From positions 1 through 57,460 of the forward strand of contig JAFSSS010000026.1 of the NCBI GenBank assembly GCA_017450925.1: 57,460 nucleotides of DNA. The letters are read 5' to 3'. The position numbers and the translations under genes were made by a program. The notes under the pieces are model-generated. The model saw only the letters and a list, made by a program, of their open reading frames with translations. It made no database searches and had not been told where the DNA came from. This stretch comes from Ruminococcus sp. (lineage in GTDB: Bacteria; Bacillota; Clostridia; Oscillospirales; Ruminococcaceae). Position 1 is the first letter of the stretch, and each line of letters starts with the position of its first letter. Positions 25,118 through 34,037 of the stretch are shown piece by piece.

Positions 25118-25157
25118 AGATACTCCCCCTTGAATAAGAATTATATTTCCTTGATCT

Positions 25158-25186
25158 ATTGTATCACATTACATGACAGATTTCAA
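25158..25186 (-). promoter_or_regulatory. Sigma-A promoter of the small lipoprotein gene
   Basis: Minus-strand TTGAAA (25186-25181), 17-base spacer, TACAAT (25163-25158). The -10 is preceded by AATGTGA, as in the divergent promoter at 25205-25233. Confidence 0.75.
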
Positions 25187-25204
25187 GTCCGATGCTTATT
25201 TTAC

Positions 25205-25233
25205 TTGAAATAATTAAAACAATGTGATATAAT
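25205..25233 (+). promoter_or_regulatory. Sigma-A promoter of the DUF4317 gene
   Basis: TTGAAA (25205-25210), 17-base spacer, TATAAT (25228-25233). Shares the AATGTGATA(T/C)AAT block with the divergent promoter 40 bases to the left, suggesting shared recognition or origin. Confidence 0.78.
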
Positions 25234-25281
25234 TGTTATTGTGCTGCAGAAACAATGCTGATAATTTGCGGAGGTATTATA

Positions 25282-26415
25282 ATGAATAAGAAGGAAATAA
25301 ACGAAATAAAGAAAAACTTCTCTGAAGAGTGCGGCTTCTTCACGGTGGGACAGGTGGTGCAGGCCTTTGTGGATGCCGAGAAGAACATCAAATACAAGTC
25401 CAACGACCTTTTCGCGGCTCTTCCGCAGGACGAGAGCGAGCTTATACTGGCTATTCTCAAAAAGACTCTCTCCGGCACCTACGGCAAAAACCTTAAGGAG
25501 TATGCCTTCCCGAAGGATGCCTATCTTGAAGGCGGTATGCAGCCCTTTATGTACGAGCTGGTGAAAAGCAGGTTCACCGACCAGGAAAAGGTGGATGCAT
25601 TTCTGAACAGCATCGTGGAGAAGATGCAGTATGTCTCTACATATGCGGTGTTCTCGGCCTTCTGCACCTACAGCGTGCTGAAAAAGACCAAAAACGACGA
25701 GCTTACCGACGATGCCGAGAGCGAGTTCGACTACTGCTTCATCATCACCGCCGTCTGTCCCGTTGACCTGCGCTATGACGGCCTTATCTTCTCTGACGAG
25801 CAGGAGGCTATCGTCAAGAAGACCACCGCCGACCGCATCGTGGGGATGCCCTCGGACGGCTTTCTGTTCCCGGTGTTCTCCGATCGCCAGCCGGATATAA
25901 ACGGCGTGCTGGTCTATTCAAAGAACGCCAACAAGCCCAACACCTCCGTGGTGGATGACCTGCTGGGCTGTGAGTTCGTCTTGAGCTTCAAAAATGAAAA
26001 GGAGACCTTCCGGGCTATCCTCGGAAATGTGGTGGGCGACGAGCTTGACTATGACATGATAACCACCGTCAACGACAAGATAGGCGAGCTGGTGGATAAG
26101 TCCGCCCACGAGACCGAGCCCGCCACTGTCGGCGCCCAGGAGCTGAAAACCATTCTTTGGGAGTCGGGTGTCAGCCAGGAAAAGCTGGAACACGTTTCCA
26201 AGGTATTCGAGAACACTATGGGCGAAAACAAGCTGACTGCCGTCAATCTGATAGAGCGCAAAACAGTGCTTTCCACCTCCTCCATTACCGTAAACATCGG
26301 CAAGGATGCGCAGGACAAGGTGCGGTGCGAGAAGATCGACGGTCAGCGCTGTCTGATAATCTCGCTGGACGATCCCGAGGTCTCGGTGAACGGTATGCCG
26401 ACCAACGTTAAATAA
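25282..26415 (+). CDS. DUF4317 family protein
   Basis: A 377-residue soluble protein of the Clostridia family DUF4317 (MNKKEINEIKKNFSEECGFFTVGQVVQAFVD). The family has no known function. The sequence has no signal peptide, membrane segment or recognisable catalytic motif. The ATG at 25282 follows GCGGAGG by 8 bases and fits the family N-terminus better than the earlier ATG at 25255. The deacylase gene follows after 19 bases. Confidence 0.88.
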   Translation: MNKKEINEIKKNFSEECGFFTVGQVVQAFVDAEKNIKYKSNDLFAALPQDESELILAILKKTLSGTYGKNLKEYAFPKDAYLEGGMQPFMYELVKSRFTDQEKVDAFLNSIVEKMQYVSTYAVFSAFCTYSVLKKTKNDELTDDAESEFDYCFIITAVCPVDLRYDGLIFSDEQEAIVKKTTADRIVGMPSDGFLFPVFSDRQPDINGVLVYSKNANKPNTSVVDDLLGCEFVLSFKNEKETFRAILGNVVGDELDYDMITTVNDKIGELVDKSAHETEPATVGAQELKTILWESGVSQEKLEHVSKVFENTMGENKLTAVNLIERKTVLSTSSITVNIGKDAQDKVRCEKIDGQRCLIISLDDPEVSVNGMPTNVK

Positions 26416-26434
26416 GCACATCGAGGTTTGATAA

Positions 26435-26923
26435 ATGAAGTCATCGGAAAAGACCAACGCCGTCAGAGCGCTGGCGCAGAAGAAGATACCCTTTAAGGAA
26501 CACATCCACAGCCTGCCGGCAGAGACTAACGGTGCTGTCATCGCACAGACACTGGAGCAGGATCCGGCCTGTGTGTATAAAACGCTGATAACCACCGCTC
26601 CCCGCTCGGGACAGCACTATGTTTTCATGGTGCCGGTGGCGGAGGAGCTTGATCTGAAAAAAGCAGCAAAAGCAGCCGGTGAAAAATCGGTGGAGATGCT
26701 CAAGGCCAAGGAGCTGCTGCCGCTGACCGGCTACGTCCACGGCGGCTGCTCGCCTATCGGCATGAAAAAGCTGTTTCCTACATTCATACATTCATCAGCG
26801 GAGGAACAGCCTGTGATACTTTGCAGCGGCGGGCGGGTAGGCCTGCAGATAGAGCTGTCACTTGCAGACCTGCGAAAGCTCGTACCGATAAGATCGGCGG
26901 ATATAATCGCTGACAGATTATAA
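26435..26923 (+). CDS. YbaK/EbsC-family aminoacyl-tRNA deacylase
   Basis: A 162-residue editing enzyme of the YbaK branch, which hydrolyses Cys-tRNA(Pro) and related mischarged tRNAs in trans. The family fold is visible in NGAVIAQTLEQDPACVYKTL, MVPVAEELDLKKAAKAAGEK and GYVHGGCSPIGMKKLFPTF; the invariant lysine sits in VYKTL. Lies in a row of plus-strand genes with short gaps and is probably co-transcribed with the DUF4317 gene. Confidence 0.92.
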   Translation: MKSSEKTNAVRALAQKKIPFKEHIHSLPAETNGAVIAQTLEQDPACVYKTLITTAPRSGQHYVFMVPVAEELDLKKAAKAAGEKSVEMLKAKELLPLTGYVHGGCSPIGMKKLFPTFIHSSAEEQPVILCSGGRVGLQIELSLADLRKLVPIRSADIIADRL

Positions 26924-26946
26924 TTATCAAGGGGGACGATCGTATC

Positions 26947-28944
26947 ATGAATTACAGGATATCAGCCCTGCTGACAGCAGCGGCAATGCTTATTGCAGGT
27001 ACCGCCTGCGGCGACGAGGCCTCGTCCAAGGCGGAAGAGAGCAGCCTTGCTGACAGCTCATCGGCCGCAGAGACTACAGCAGCCGTATCTTCATCAGCAG
27101 ACTCATCAGAAGCCGAGGCCTCCTCGCAGGACGACAGCTCCCAGCCCGCGGAGGAGCAGGCGCTCCCTCCCATGACCGAAGCTGTGCAGGAACTGAAATG
27201 CCTTGACGCTCAGGGCGAAATATACACCGTCGTCAGCTCAGCCGACAACAGGATAGCGTTCACCTGCTATGCGAACGGCAAAAGCACGTTTTATGTGGCC
27301 GACCCCGCTGAGGATAAGCTCATACGCTCCGGGACGATAGCAACAGATGAAGAGGTGCTAATGGGACTGCGGCCGGACGGCAGCGTTCTGACTCTCGATT
27401 TTGAAAACAAGAAGCTCTATATCTATCCCGCCGACGGCAGCGAAACAAGGTCTGAAGATATTCCAAAGGACACCATGCAGCCGGTATATGACTTAATGGG
27501 CGACAGGCTTCTCAGATTCCACCGCAGCATTGATGCTGTTGATATCGACACCGGAAAGAACAGCGAGCTGATAGCGATCGACAGCCTTACAAACTCTATA
27601 GCCGGTATTGATCTCTCTCATGGTATATACGCCGCAAGCAGGCTCACCTCTGAAAGAAACGGCGCTTACAAGAACACTGTATGCAGCCTTGAGGACGGGA
27701 GCGAGCAGCTGGCCTTTCCTCTTTACAACTGCAAGAACACCAGCTTCTGCAAAAGCTGCTTCGCAGCGATCACTCACGAGAACGAAGATCTTGAAGAGGT
27801 CCTCTCGCTCTACAGCCTCACGGACGGCTCTCACACGATCTCCTTCAAAAGCCCGAAAAATGCGGCTCAACCGATCTTTTCCAACTTTTCAGACTATATT
27901 GTTTCTCCCTCGTCAAACACTAACGGCGACAAATGGGAGTCCTACATCACATTCATCGACACCGCGTCTGCCGAATACGGCGAGATACATTTTGAGGACA
28001 ATCAGCTTTACGGCTTAAAGATGACCGCCTCGCCCTCGGGACGCTGGTTTGCAGGCATAACAAGAGGCAGCGGCGATGACTCAAAGACCTCGCTTCTGAT
28101 GTTCGACCCCTCCCTGGTAAAGGAGCGCAAGCCCCTCGAAACAGCCCCCCAGCCCGACTTGGAGGAGCCCAAGCTCCACACCTGCAACAGCTATTACGCC
28201 GAGGAGCGTGAACGTGCTGACGAGCTTGAGGAAAAATACGGCGTAAAGATACAGTTCAGTGACGAAGTGCTCGATCTCGACGGGGGTATGCAGTATAAAT
28301 TCAACCCCCTTACCCCGGACAACTGCGACCACGAAATAGCCGGGGCTTATCTGGACAATCTTGAACATCATCTTGCCAAGTATCCCGAGGGCTTCTTCAA
28401 GAAATTCATTACACCTGCCGGCGGGGGACTAAGGCTGACTATGGCTGACAGTATCAACAGGGCCGACACCGAGAGCGAGGAGGCATTCCAGGCTGCCGGG
28501 GTCACCTTTGAGAGCGGTGCATGGGTAGATATAGTCTATACGGCGAGCTCTGCGGAACCTTATATGGGAGTTATCCACCACGAGCTCTGGCACGCTGTCG
28601 AGACTCTGGTAGAGCGCGCCGACCCTATCGACGAGGAGGCCTGGAAAAAGCTGCTCCCGGAGGACTTCTCCTATACTGTCGATAACGAGCAGTTCGCCAC
28701 CTCAAGCATCAACGACGATTACACTCTGCGCGGTGACGGCGAGGCCTACTTCATCGAAGCCTACAGCAAGGTGAACGAAAAAGAGGACAGAGCTACCACC
28801 ATTGAGAGGGTCATGCTCGTTTCCTTTGAAAACGATGACGCACTGAGTGCTGTTTCAGATCACCCGCATCTCCAAGCAAAGGCGGACTTCCTTGCCGACT
28901 GGATCGAGCCCTATTTCGGCTATGCCTACTTCAAGGGCGCATGA
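26947..28944 (+). CDS. Large lipoprotein with a HELWH zinc-peptidase-like site
   Basis: A 665-residue exported lipoprotein (lipid-modified Cys21 in AGTAC) with a Ser/Ala/Glu linker to about residue 75. Residues 80-380 look like a repetitive beta-propeller-like region rich in short strands with Asp/Gly turns. Residues 400-665 form a helical domain with HELWH (His545, Glu546, His549) and a downstream GEAYFIEAY segment (Glu599/Glu604), the layout of a gluzincin zinc peptidase. A surface-anchored metallopeptidase is therefore likely; substrate unknown. The overall combination is not one I can name. Confidence 0.72.
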   Translation: MNYRISALLTAAAMLIAGTACGDEASSKAEESSLADSSSAAETTAAVSSSADSSEAEASSQDDSSQPAEEQALPPMTEAVQELKCLDAQGEIYTVVSSADNRIAFTCYANGKSTFYVADPAEDKLIRSGTIATDEEVLMGLRPDGSVLTLDFENKKLYIYPADGSETRSEDIPKDTMQPVYDLMGDRLLRFHRSIDAVDIDTGKNSELIAIDSLTNSIAGIDLSHGIYAASRLTSERNGAYKNTVCSLEDGSEQLAFPLYNCKNTSFCKSCFAAITHENEDLEEVLSLYSLTDGSHTISFKSPKNAAQPIFSNFSDYIVSPSSNTNGDKWESYITFIDTASAEYGEIHFEDNQLYGLKMTASPSGRWFAGITRGSGDDSKTSLLMFDPSLVKERKPLETAPQPDLEEPKLHTCNSYYAEERERADELEEKYGVKIQFSDEVLDLDGGMQYKFNPLTPDNCDHEIAGAYLDNLEHHLAKYPEGFFKKFITPAGGGLRLTMADSINRADTESEEAFQAAGVTFESGAWVDIVYTASSAEPYMGVIHHELWHAVETLVERADPIDEEAWKKLLPEDFSYTVDNEQFATSSINDDYTLRGDGEAYFIEAYSKVNEKEDRATTIERVMLVSFENDDALSAVSDHPHLQAKADFLADWIEPYFGYAYFKGA

Positions 28945-28961
28945 TTGGGAGGAGTGACAGC

Positions 28962-29792
28962 ATGGATTACACCGTAAAGGGCAGTGACATTCTCCTGCGC
29001 CAGCCGGACTTTGACCTTGACGAGACCCTTGACTGCGGCCAAGCCTTCCGCTGGGTCAAGACCACCCCCGACACCTACGAGGGCTATTATCTCAACAGCT
29101 TTCTGCGCATCAGCACCGAGGATAAGGCGGAGGGAGTTTTCCGCCTGCACAACACCTCGGAGAACGAGCTGCTTAACAAATGGTACAATTATTTGGACTT
29201 ATCCACCGACTACAGCGAGCTGAAGCGCCGCTTCTCCGAGGACGAAACTCTTGCCAAGGCCTGCGCCTTCGCCGGCGGCATACGCATCCTCCGGCAGGAC
29301 AGCTGGGAGGCGCTTTCCAGCTTTATAATCTCACAGAACAACAACATCCCCCGCATCAAGGGGATAATCGGCCGCCTAACCGAGCATTACGGCAGCTATC
29401 CCACAGTGGAGCAGCTTGCTGCAGAGACCGAGGAGAGCCTTGCTTTTCTGCGGTCGGGGTTTCGGGCGAAGTATCTGGTGGATGCAGTTTCGAGGCTGAC
29501 CACCGGCGAACTTGACCTTGCAAAGACCGCCGCCCTGCCGCTGGCAGAAGCGCAGAAGGCGCTGATGAACATCAAGGGCGTCGGCCCGAAGGTAGCTATG
29601 TGTACTCTGCTTTTCGGTATGCACAAGACCGACGCTTTTCCGATCGACGTCTGGATGAAGCGCGCGCTGGAAAAGTGGTATCCAAACGGTCTGCCCGAAT
29701 GCGTCAGCGGCTGTGAGGGCATCGCCCAGCAATATCTGTTCCACTACATACGAAACCTCGGAAGCGAGAACGGGCAGCAGAATGACAGTTGA
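28962..29792 (+). CDS. 8-oxoguanine DNA glycosylase (OGG1 type)
   Basis: Base-excision repair enzyme for oxidised guanine, 276 residues. The N-terminal beta domain (FDLDETLDCGQAFRW) precedes the helix-hairpin-helix: catalytic Lys210 in IKGVGPKVAMC and Asp229 in FPIDVWMKR, with the same 19-residue spacing as human OGG1 Lys249/Asp268. The ATG at 28962 follows GGGAGGAG; the earlier frame start overlaps the lipoprotein gene. It is the second glycosylase in this window, beside nth. Confidence 0.94.
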   Translation: MDYTVKGSDILLRQPDFDLDETLDCGQAFRWVKTTPDTYEGYYLNSFLRISTEDKAEGVFRLHNTSENELLNKWYNYLDLSTDYSELKRRFSEDETLAKACAFAGGIRILRQDSWEALSSFIISQNNNIPRIKGIIGRLTEHYGSYPTVEQLAAETEESLAFLRSGFRAKYLVDAVSRLTTGELDLAKTAALPLAEAQKALMNIKGVGPKVAMCTLLFGMHKTDAFPIDVWMKRALEKWYPNGLPECVSGCEGIAQQYLFHYIRNLGSENGQQNDS

Positions 29793-29807
29793 AGAAGGAG
29801 GTCAAAT

Positions 29808-30197
29808 ATGAAAACCGCAGTCAGATATTTTTCAAAAACGGGAAACACCAAAAGCATTGCCCGCGCTATCGCCGGGGGTGCAGGCACAAGGGCTGTGTCG
29901 ATAGCAGACGAACCGCAGCTTACCGAACGCGCTGACACGCTTTTTCTCGGCGGAGCGCCCTATGCGAACATCATGGCTCCCGAGCTGAAAAGATATGCCG
30001 AGGAGCTTTCGCCCGATATGGTAGGCAGGGTGGTGCTGTTCACCACCTCCAACTGGTCGCGCAGGACGGTCTATGCTCTAAGGAAGCTGCTCCGTGAAAA
30101 GGGGATCGCCGTTGAGCAGGAACATTTCTATGCGCATATGCTACACATCAGAGGCAGGCTCGAAGCGGCTAAGGAATTCGGGAGAAGGTTTTCATAA
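29808..30197 (+). CDS. Flavodoxin-like protein
   Basis: A 129-residue FMN-binding electron carrier. The phosphate loop is YFSKTGNTKSIA near the N-terminus; LFLGGAPYANIMAPEL and VVLFTTSNWS form the remaining flavin loops. It is a little shorter than classic flavodoxins. AGAAGGAGGTC precedes the ATG 15 bases after the glycosylase stop. It is the last chromosomal gene before the integrated element. Confidence 0.88.
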   Translation: MKTAVRYFSKTGNTKSIARAIAGGAGTRAVSIADEPQLTERADTLFLGGAPYANIMAPELKRYAEELSPDMVGRVVLFTTSNWSRRTVYALRKLLREKGIAVEQEHFYAHMLHIRGRLEAAKEFGRRFS

Positions 30198-30219
30198 CCC
30201 CGCCGTCACAACGCAAAAA

Positions 30220-30247
30220 GATCCCTCACCATACCCGGTGAGGGATC
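30220..30247 (+). terminator. Terminator after the flavodoxin gene
   Basis: GATCCCTCACC (30220-30230) pairs with GGTGAGGGATC (30237-30247) around a six-base loop, with A-rich flanks on both sides. It lies just outside the left attachment repeat. Confidence 0.8.
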
Positions 30248-30253
30248 AAAACA

Positions 30254-30276
30254 TGGCGCCACCTGTTGGACTCGAA
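30254..30276. repeat. Left attachment core (attL) of the integrated element
   Basis: A 23-base sequence, beginning TGGCGCCACCTG and ending GGACTCGAA, is identical to 46242-46264 in the same orientation. Read on the minus strand it is the 3' end of tRNA-Asn: T-arm end, acceptor strand and CCA. The tRNA body is absent here and follows only the right copy, the expected result of integration at a tRNA 3' end. Confidence 0.88.
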
Positions 30277-30393
30277 AAGAGGTCAGCGGTTTAAGCGGCT
30301 TTAAGCATCATGTCCGAAATCCCGATTTTACGCCGTTTCAGAGCAAGTTACTATAATCGGTTTAGCCTGTTCTATCATTAGTGTTCGTGCCGA

Positions 30394-30413
30394 TAATGAC
30401 CATCTAATGACCA
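30394..30413 (+). repeat. Left arm-type integrase sites
   Basis: Two copies of TAATGACCA at 30394-30402 and 30405-30413, spaced 11 bases. The same paired motif recurs near the right end (46154-46173). Direct repeats of this kind bind the N-terminal domain of Tn916-type integrases. The surrounding 30277-30573 stretch holds no gene; it also contains GGCGTGTTCCGTTA (30421-30434), repeated in inverse before the integrase gene. Confidence 0.7.
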
Positions 30414-30573
30414 AGTTGTTGGCGTGTTCCGTTAATTGGTGTAGGAAAATATTATACCGTTTAGTACAATGCTCCCGATCTTTGCCAACAGGCGTGATTG
30501 GGACGTTTTTTCCAATTATTTGTTTTCTTTAGGAACTCAAAGCATCAGGGATTCTTTCTTTCAATACCGCACC

Positions 30574-30897
30574 TCAGAACATAACGTTCATTCTGTAATA
30601 CACATTCTCCTCTTTCAGCCCGTGATTGCCGAGGACAAGCGGTTCGGAAAGCGGCTTCTGATCCGCAAGGTTTTGCAGATTGGTGAACTTGAACATATCG
30701 TCAAGATGATAATAACTGATGATGCAATACAACAGTACCCTTGTCCGCTCGGACATCTGCGAGGTGTCGAGACTTCTGATCTCGTCAGCTTTCCTGTCAG
30801 CGTGAGTTATAAGCCTGTGCAGATAGCGGTGAAGGCTGTAGTAATCGTTACTGCTCCAGCCGCTTTGGTCAAGATAATACGGTTTTGTATTGTTCAT
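30574..30897 (-). CDS. Hypothetical protein, last gene of the element's ABC operon side
   Basis: A 107-residue soluble, Tyr- and Asp-rich helical protein (MNNTKPYYLDQSGWSSNDYY) that I do not recognise. AGGAGGG lies 7 bases before the ATG, and a TATAAT (30936-30941, minus strand) with a weak TAGACT -35 lies upstream, so it may have its own promoter as well as read-through from the permease gene 61 bases away. Confidence 0.6.
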   Translation of the reverse strand: MNNTKPYYLDQSGWSSNDYYSLHRYLHRLITHADRKADEIRSLDTSQMSERTRVLLYCIISYYHLDDMFKFTNLQNLADQKPLSEPLVLGNHGLKEENVYYRMNVMF

Positions 30898-30958
30898 TAC
30901 GTCAGCCCTCCTTTGCTTTTCTTGGGTATATTATACCATATTTTTCGGGATAAGTCTA

Positions 30959-33166
30959 TCATAATATAGTATTTCCAATAACGATCGGTGTCAGCCCGAA
31001 CCACCTGAATGTTCCTATCCCCAGCAGATATAACACGATCGGCAGTATCAGCACCGCCGTTTCGATCAGCAGCGAAGAGATAAAGCTCCTGGTTTTTGCG
31101 GAGATAAAGAAAATCAGCAGCATCGAAACGATCAACCCGAGATATCGAACAACCGATATCAGAATGAGATAGGCTAATATACTCATATCCCAGCCGGACA
31201 GATGCTCCATCGAGCCCGCAGACGCAGAAAGCTGCCGCATACCGTAGGCATGAAGTACGTTGTAGAAATACGGGGAGTAGGTTAGGGCGTAGATGACTGT
31301 GATGATGATAAGTCCGATCAGAAACTTGCGCACGAACACCGTTCCCCGCCCTCTCGGAGATGTTCGTAAAAGCACGGCTGCACCCGTTTTGTACTCGATG
31401 GAATAAACGTATGTCAGCGTACAGATCAGCATTGCAAGGACTGTCAAAGCAAGAATCGCATCCTTGTTTCCGGCACTCTCGTCACCGGTCAGAAGTTTGT
31501 ACCCGGTGTCATAGACGAACTCTCCGCCGTTGGATTTGAGATATTCGTCGTGAGACTTGACCTGATCGAAAGCAACTTTCGGTGCGAGAATATTCTGATA
31601 TTTCATCGCAGCATACCAGTTGCCGTTTGCAAGCTCACGCTGCATATCGGCTTCGGCTTGGTCGAATTTTGCCTGCTCGTCGGCAAGGAACTGCTCCTTT
31701 ACGGGGGTCAGCTCGCCCTCAAGTTTGAGCATATACTGCTTGTAGTAGATCTCGTCGGCTGAGGCAAATTTTTCGTTGATCGGCGTGTAGCTGAACCATA
31801 CAAATGCACCGAATGCGATCAAGATAAACAGCACTTTTCCGCAGATGAAGATCTTGTAGCATTCCTGCAAGAATAGGCTGGTATTCCGGCCTTTGAAGAT
31901 GCTGATTGAGAGACGCTTGGTACGGTTACGGATAACTGATTGCCGCACATAGAATATGACGGCAAGTATAGAAAAGGTTAAGAGTAATACGGAGACTGAA
32001 ATCACAAAAACAGACTTGTAACCGAAAGGCTCACCGAGAATATTCAAGTTAAGATATTGCGCAAGGATATCGTTCGTGTTTGCGAATGCTACGAGGTTGA
32101 TATACTTCAACGGGCAGAGGCAGCTTGCGCTCGGTATCGTATAGTACATCACCGCCTCAGCTGCGAGAATAATTGTCAGTATCGCATATACCTTTACAGA
32201 AGAATTTGAAACAACAGTTATCAGATAGATAAGTGCTGCAAACAGACAATATACTCCGAATTTGCTTAATAGGAACAGTCCGAAATATTGTACAACAGAT
32301 ATTTTCAGATCACAACCGTTGAAGCTGTAAACGGACTGTATCTGTCTGCCGAGATCGCCGTAGCCGTAGGTGAAATATCCTGCCGCAAAGTTGACTGAAA
32401 ATAGCAGGACAAGAGCAATAAATGCAGCCGTAAAGCAGGTCATCAGCTTGGCGAGGCCGAGGGGCATTCTGCCCCTGTAAGTGGTGCGTGAAAGGACGAT
32501 CTGATCAAGCTCTTTTTCTCTGGTAACAATAGTGACAACAACAGTCATTATCATCAGAAACGCAGCAATATCGGTCACTTGAAAGCCTGTCGCCATATCA
32601 ACGCCCTTGCTCGGTGCCGGGGTGAGCTTGCTGCCTTTGAGGTGTGCAAAATCGCTCGGGGTTTTGGCGATGTTCTTGTAGGAAAAGCTGTCAGGATCGG
32701 CGAAAAGAGAAATGCCGGTCATCTTCCGTGCCTGCTGGTCGATACCGTCAAGATAGCTGTCATATTCAGCGCAGGCTTGAACCTCTTTCAGCACATCGGA
32801 GATCAGCTGCTGCTCGGTAAAAATGTTGTCGGTATATTCAAGATACGCCTTGCTGTTGTACTTCTCGATCAGCACTTCTGTATCAACGCTTTCATCAATA
32901 TATGAAACATCTTCTCTGAAAGACAGGCGCTCCATTATGTTCAGATCATTTTGCATTTTTGACAATTTTTCAAAAGCCTCATCAGCGTTCATGTTTTCGA
33001 TAGAATCATACACCGCTCTGTACTGCGCGGCGGTATAGAGCTGGTCTTTTTTTGAACTTTCATTGACCCACAGGAGAACACCATTTATCACTGTCAGCGC
33101 AAGAAAAATGCCTATCGTTGAGCGACGGCAGAACGCCTTTACACATTCGTTTATGTATAGTCGCAT
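30959..33166 (-). CDS. ABC-2-type transporter permease, large
   Basis: A 735-residue membrane protein that looks like two fused ABC-2 half-permeases: each half begins with a cytosolic leader and one membrane segment (IGIFLALTVINGVLLWV; LFILIAFGAFVWFSY), then a long extracellular helical region, then about five further segments. Works with the ATPase at 33176-34036, probably as an exporter. The ATG at 33166 is used because GAGAGGTG lies 5 bases upstream; the annotated frame could start two codons earlier. Substrate unknown. Confidence 0.85.
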   Translation of the reverse strand: MRLYINECVKAFCRRSTIGIFLALTVINGVLLWVNESSKKDQLYTAAQYRAVYDSIENMNADEAFEKLSKMQNDLNIMERLSFREDVSYIDESVDTEVLIEKYNSKAYLEYTDNIFTEQQLISDVLKEVQACAEYDSYLDGIDQQARKMTGISLFADPDSFSYKNIAKTPSDFAHLKGSKLTPAPSKGVDMATGFQVTDIAAFLMIMTVVVTIVTREKELDQIVLSRTTYRGRMPLGLAKLMTCFTAAFIALVLLFSVNFAAGYFTYGYGDLGRQIQSVYSFNGCDLKISVVQYFGLFLLSKFGVYCLFAALIYLITVVSNSSVKVYAILTIILAAEAVMYYTIPSASCLCPLKYINLVAFANTNDILAQYLNLNILGEPFGYKSVFVISVSVLLLTFSILAVIFYVRQSVIRNRTKRLSISIFKGRNTSLFLQECYKIFICGKVLFILIAFGAFVWFSYTPINEKFASADEIYYKQYMLKLEGELTPVKEQFLADEQAKFDQAEADMQRELANGNWYAAMKYQNILAPKVAFDQVKSHDEYLKSNGGEFVYDTGYKLLTGDESAGNKDAILALTVLAMLICTLTYVYSIEYKTGAAVLLRTSPRGRGTVFVRKFLIGLIIITVIYALTYSPYFYNVLHAYGMRQLSASAGSMEHLSGWDMSILAYLILISVVRYLGLIVSMLLIFFISAKTRSFISSLLIETAVLILPIVLYLLGIGTFRWFGLTPIVIGNTIL

Positions 33167-33175
33167 AGGCACCTC

Positions 33176-34036
33176 TCAGTCGAAATTATAGAGGTACAGA
33201 TCTTCAAGTTCGGGCTTGACGGAGGTGTATGCATACCCCTCCGGTTCGCTCTCGGAGATCACCCGGACATAGATATTCTGCTCGTCCTTTGAGATGCTCC
33301 CGACTTTGTAGCTGTCCGGTATTTTGGACAGAACATCCTCGCTTGCGGTGATCTCAAACACCTTGCCCTCTATCGTTCTGCACAGTTCGTGAGGCTTGCC
33401 CTTGCCGATAAGCTCCCCCTGTTTGAGCAACAAGACCTCTTTTGCGATGAACTCTATATCCGAAACGACGTGCGTTGCGATGATGACGATCTTCTCAAAT
33501 GCTATCTCTGCGATAAGGTTTCGTATTCTTATACGTTCCTTCGGGTCAAGTCCCGCTGTAGGCTCGTCGAGAATGATGATCTTCGGGTCTCCGAGCATCG
33601 CCTGCGCGATAAGGGCACGCTGTTTCATACCGCCCGAAAAGCCGCCGAGGCGCTTGTTCCGTGCATCCCCGAGGTTCACAAGCCCGATAAGGCGCTCAAT
33701 ATCAGCCTTTGCGTCTTGCTTTGACATACCCTTCAATGCTGCCATATAGTAGAGGAAGCGTTCAAGTGTAAAGTTAGGATACAAGCCCTGCTGCTGGGGC
33801 ATGAAGCCGAGCAGACGTCGGAAATCTGCGCCCATTTCCGAAGTATCTCGTCCGTCAAACTGCACGCTGCCCGTGGTCGGCTTCAAATTATCGGTTATGA
33901 TATTCATAAGCGTTGACTTGCCAGCACCGTTAGGACCCAGCAGGCCGTAAACGCCGGGAGTAAACTCGCAGTTGAAATTGCGCAGAGCGGTGAAGGTGCC
34001 GTATTGCTTGGTGAGGTTTGCGATCGTTAGTTTCAT
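33176..34036 (-). CDS. ABC transporter ATP-binding protein
   Basis: A 286-residue ATPase with Walker A GPNGAGKST, Q-loop in MPQQQGLYPNFT, signature FSGGMKQRALIAQ, Walker B IIILDEPTAGLDP and switch His in ATHVVSDIE. The C-terminal 70 residues extend beyond the core, as in drug/bacitracin-type export ATPases. It starts one base after the lipoprotein stop and is followed within 9 bases by its permease, so the six genes from the sigma factor down are one transcript. Confidence 0.95.
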   Translation of the reverse strand: MKLTIANLTKQYGTFTALRNFNCEFTPGVYGLLGPNGAGKSTLMNIITDNLKPTTGSVQFDGRDTSEMGADFRRLLGFMPQQQGLYPNFTLERFLYYMAALKGMSKQDAKADIERLIGLVNLGDARNKRLGGFSGGMKQRALIAQAMLGDPKIIILDEPTAGLDPKERIRIRNLIAEIAFEKIVIIATHVVSDIEFIAKEVLLLKQGELIGKGKPHELCRTIEGKVFEITASEDVLSKIPDSYKVGSISKDEQNIYVRVISESEPEGYAYTSVKPELEDLYLYNFD

Positions 34037-34037
34037 A

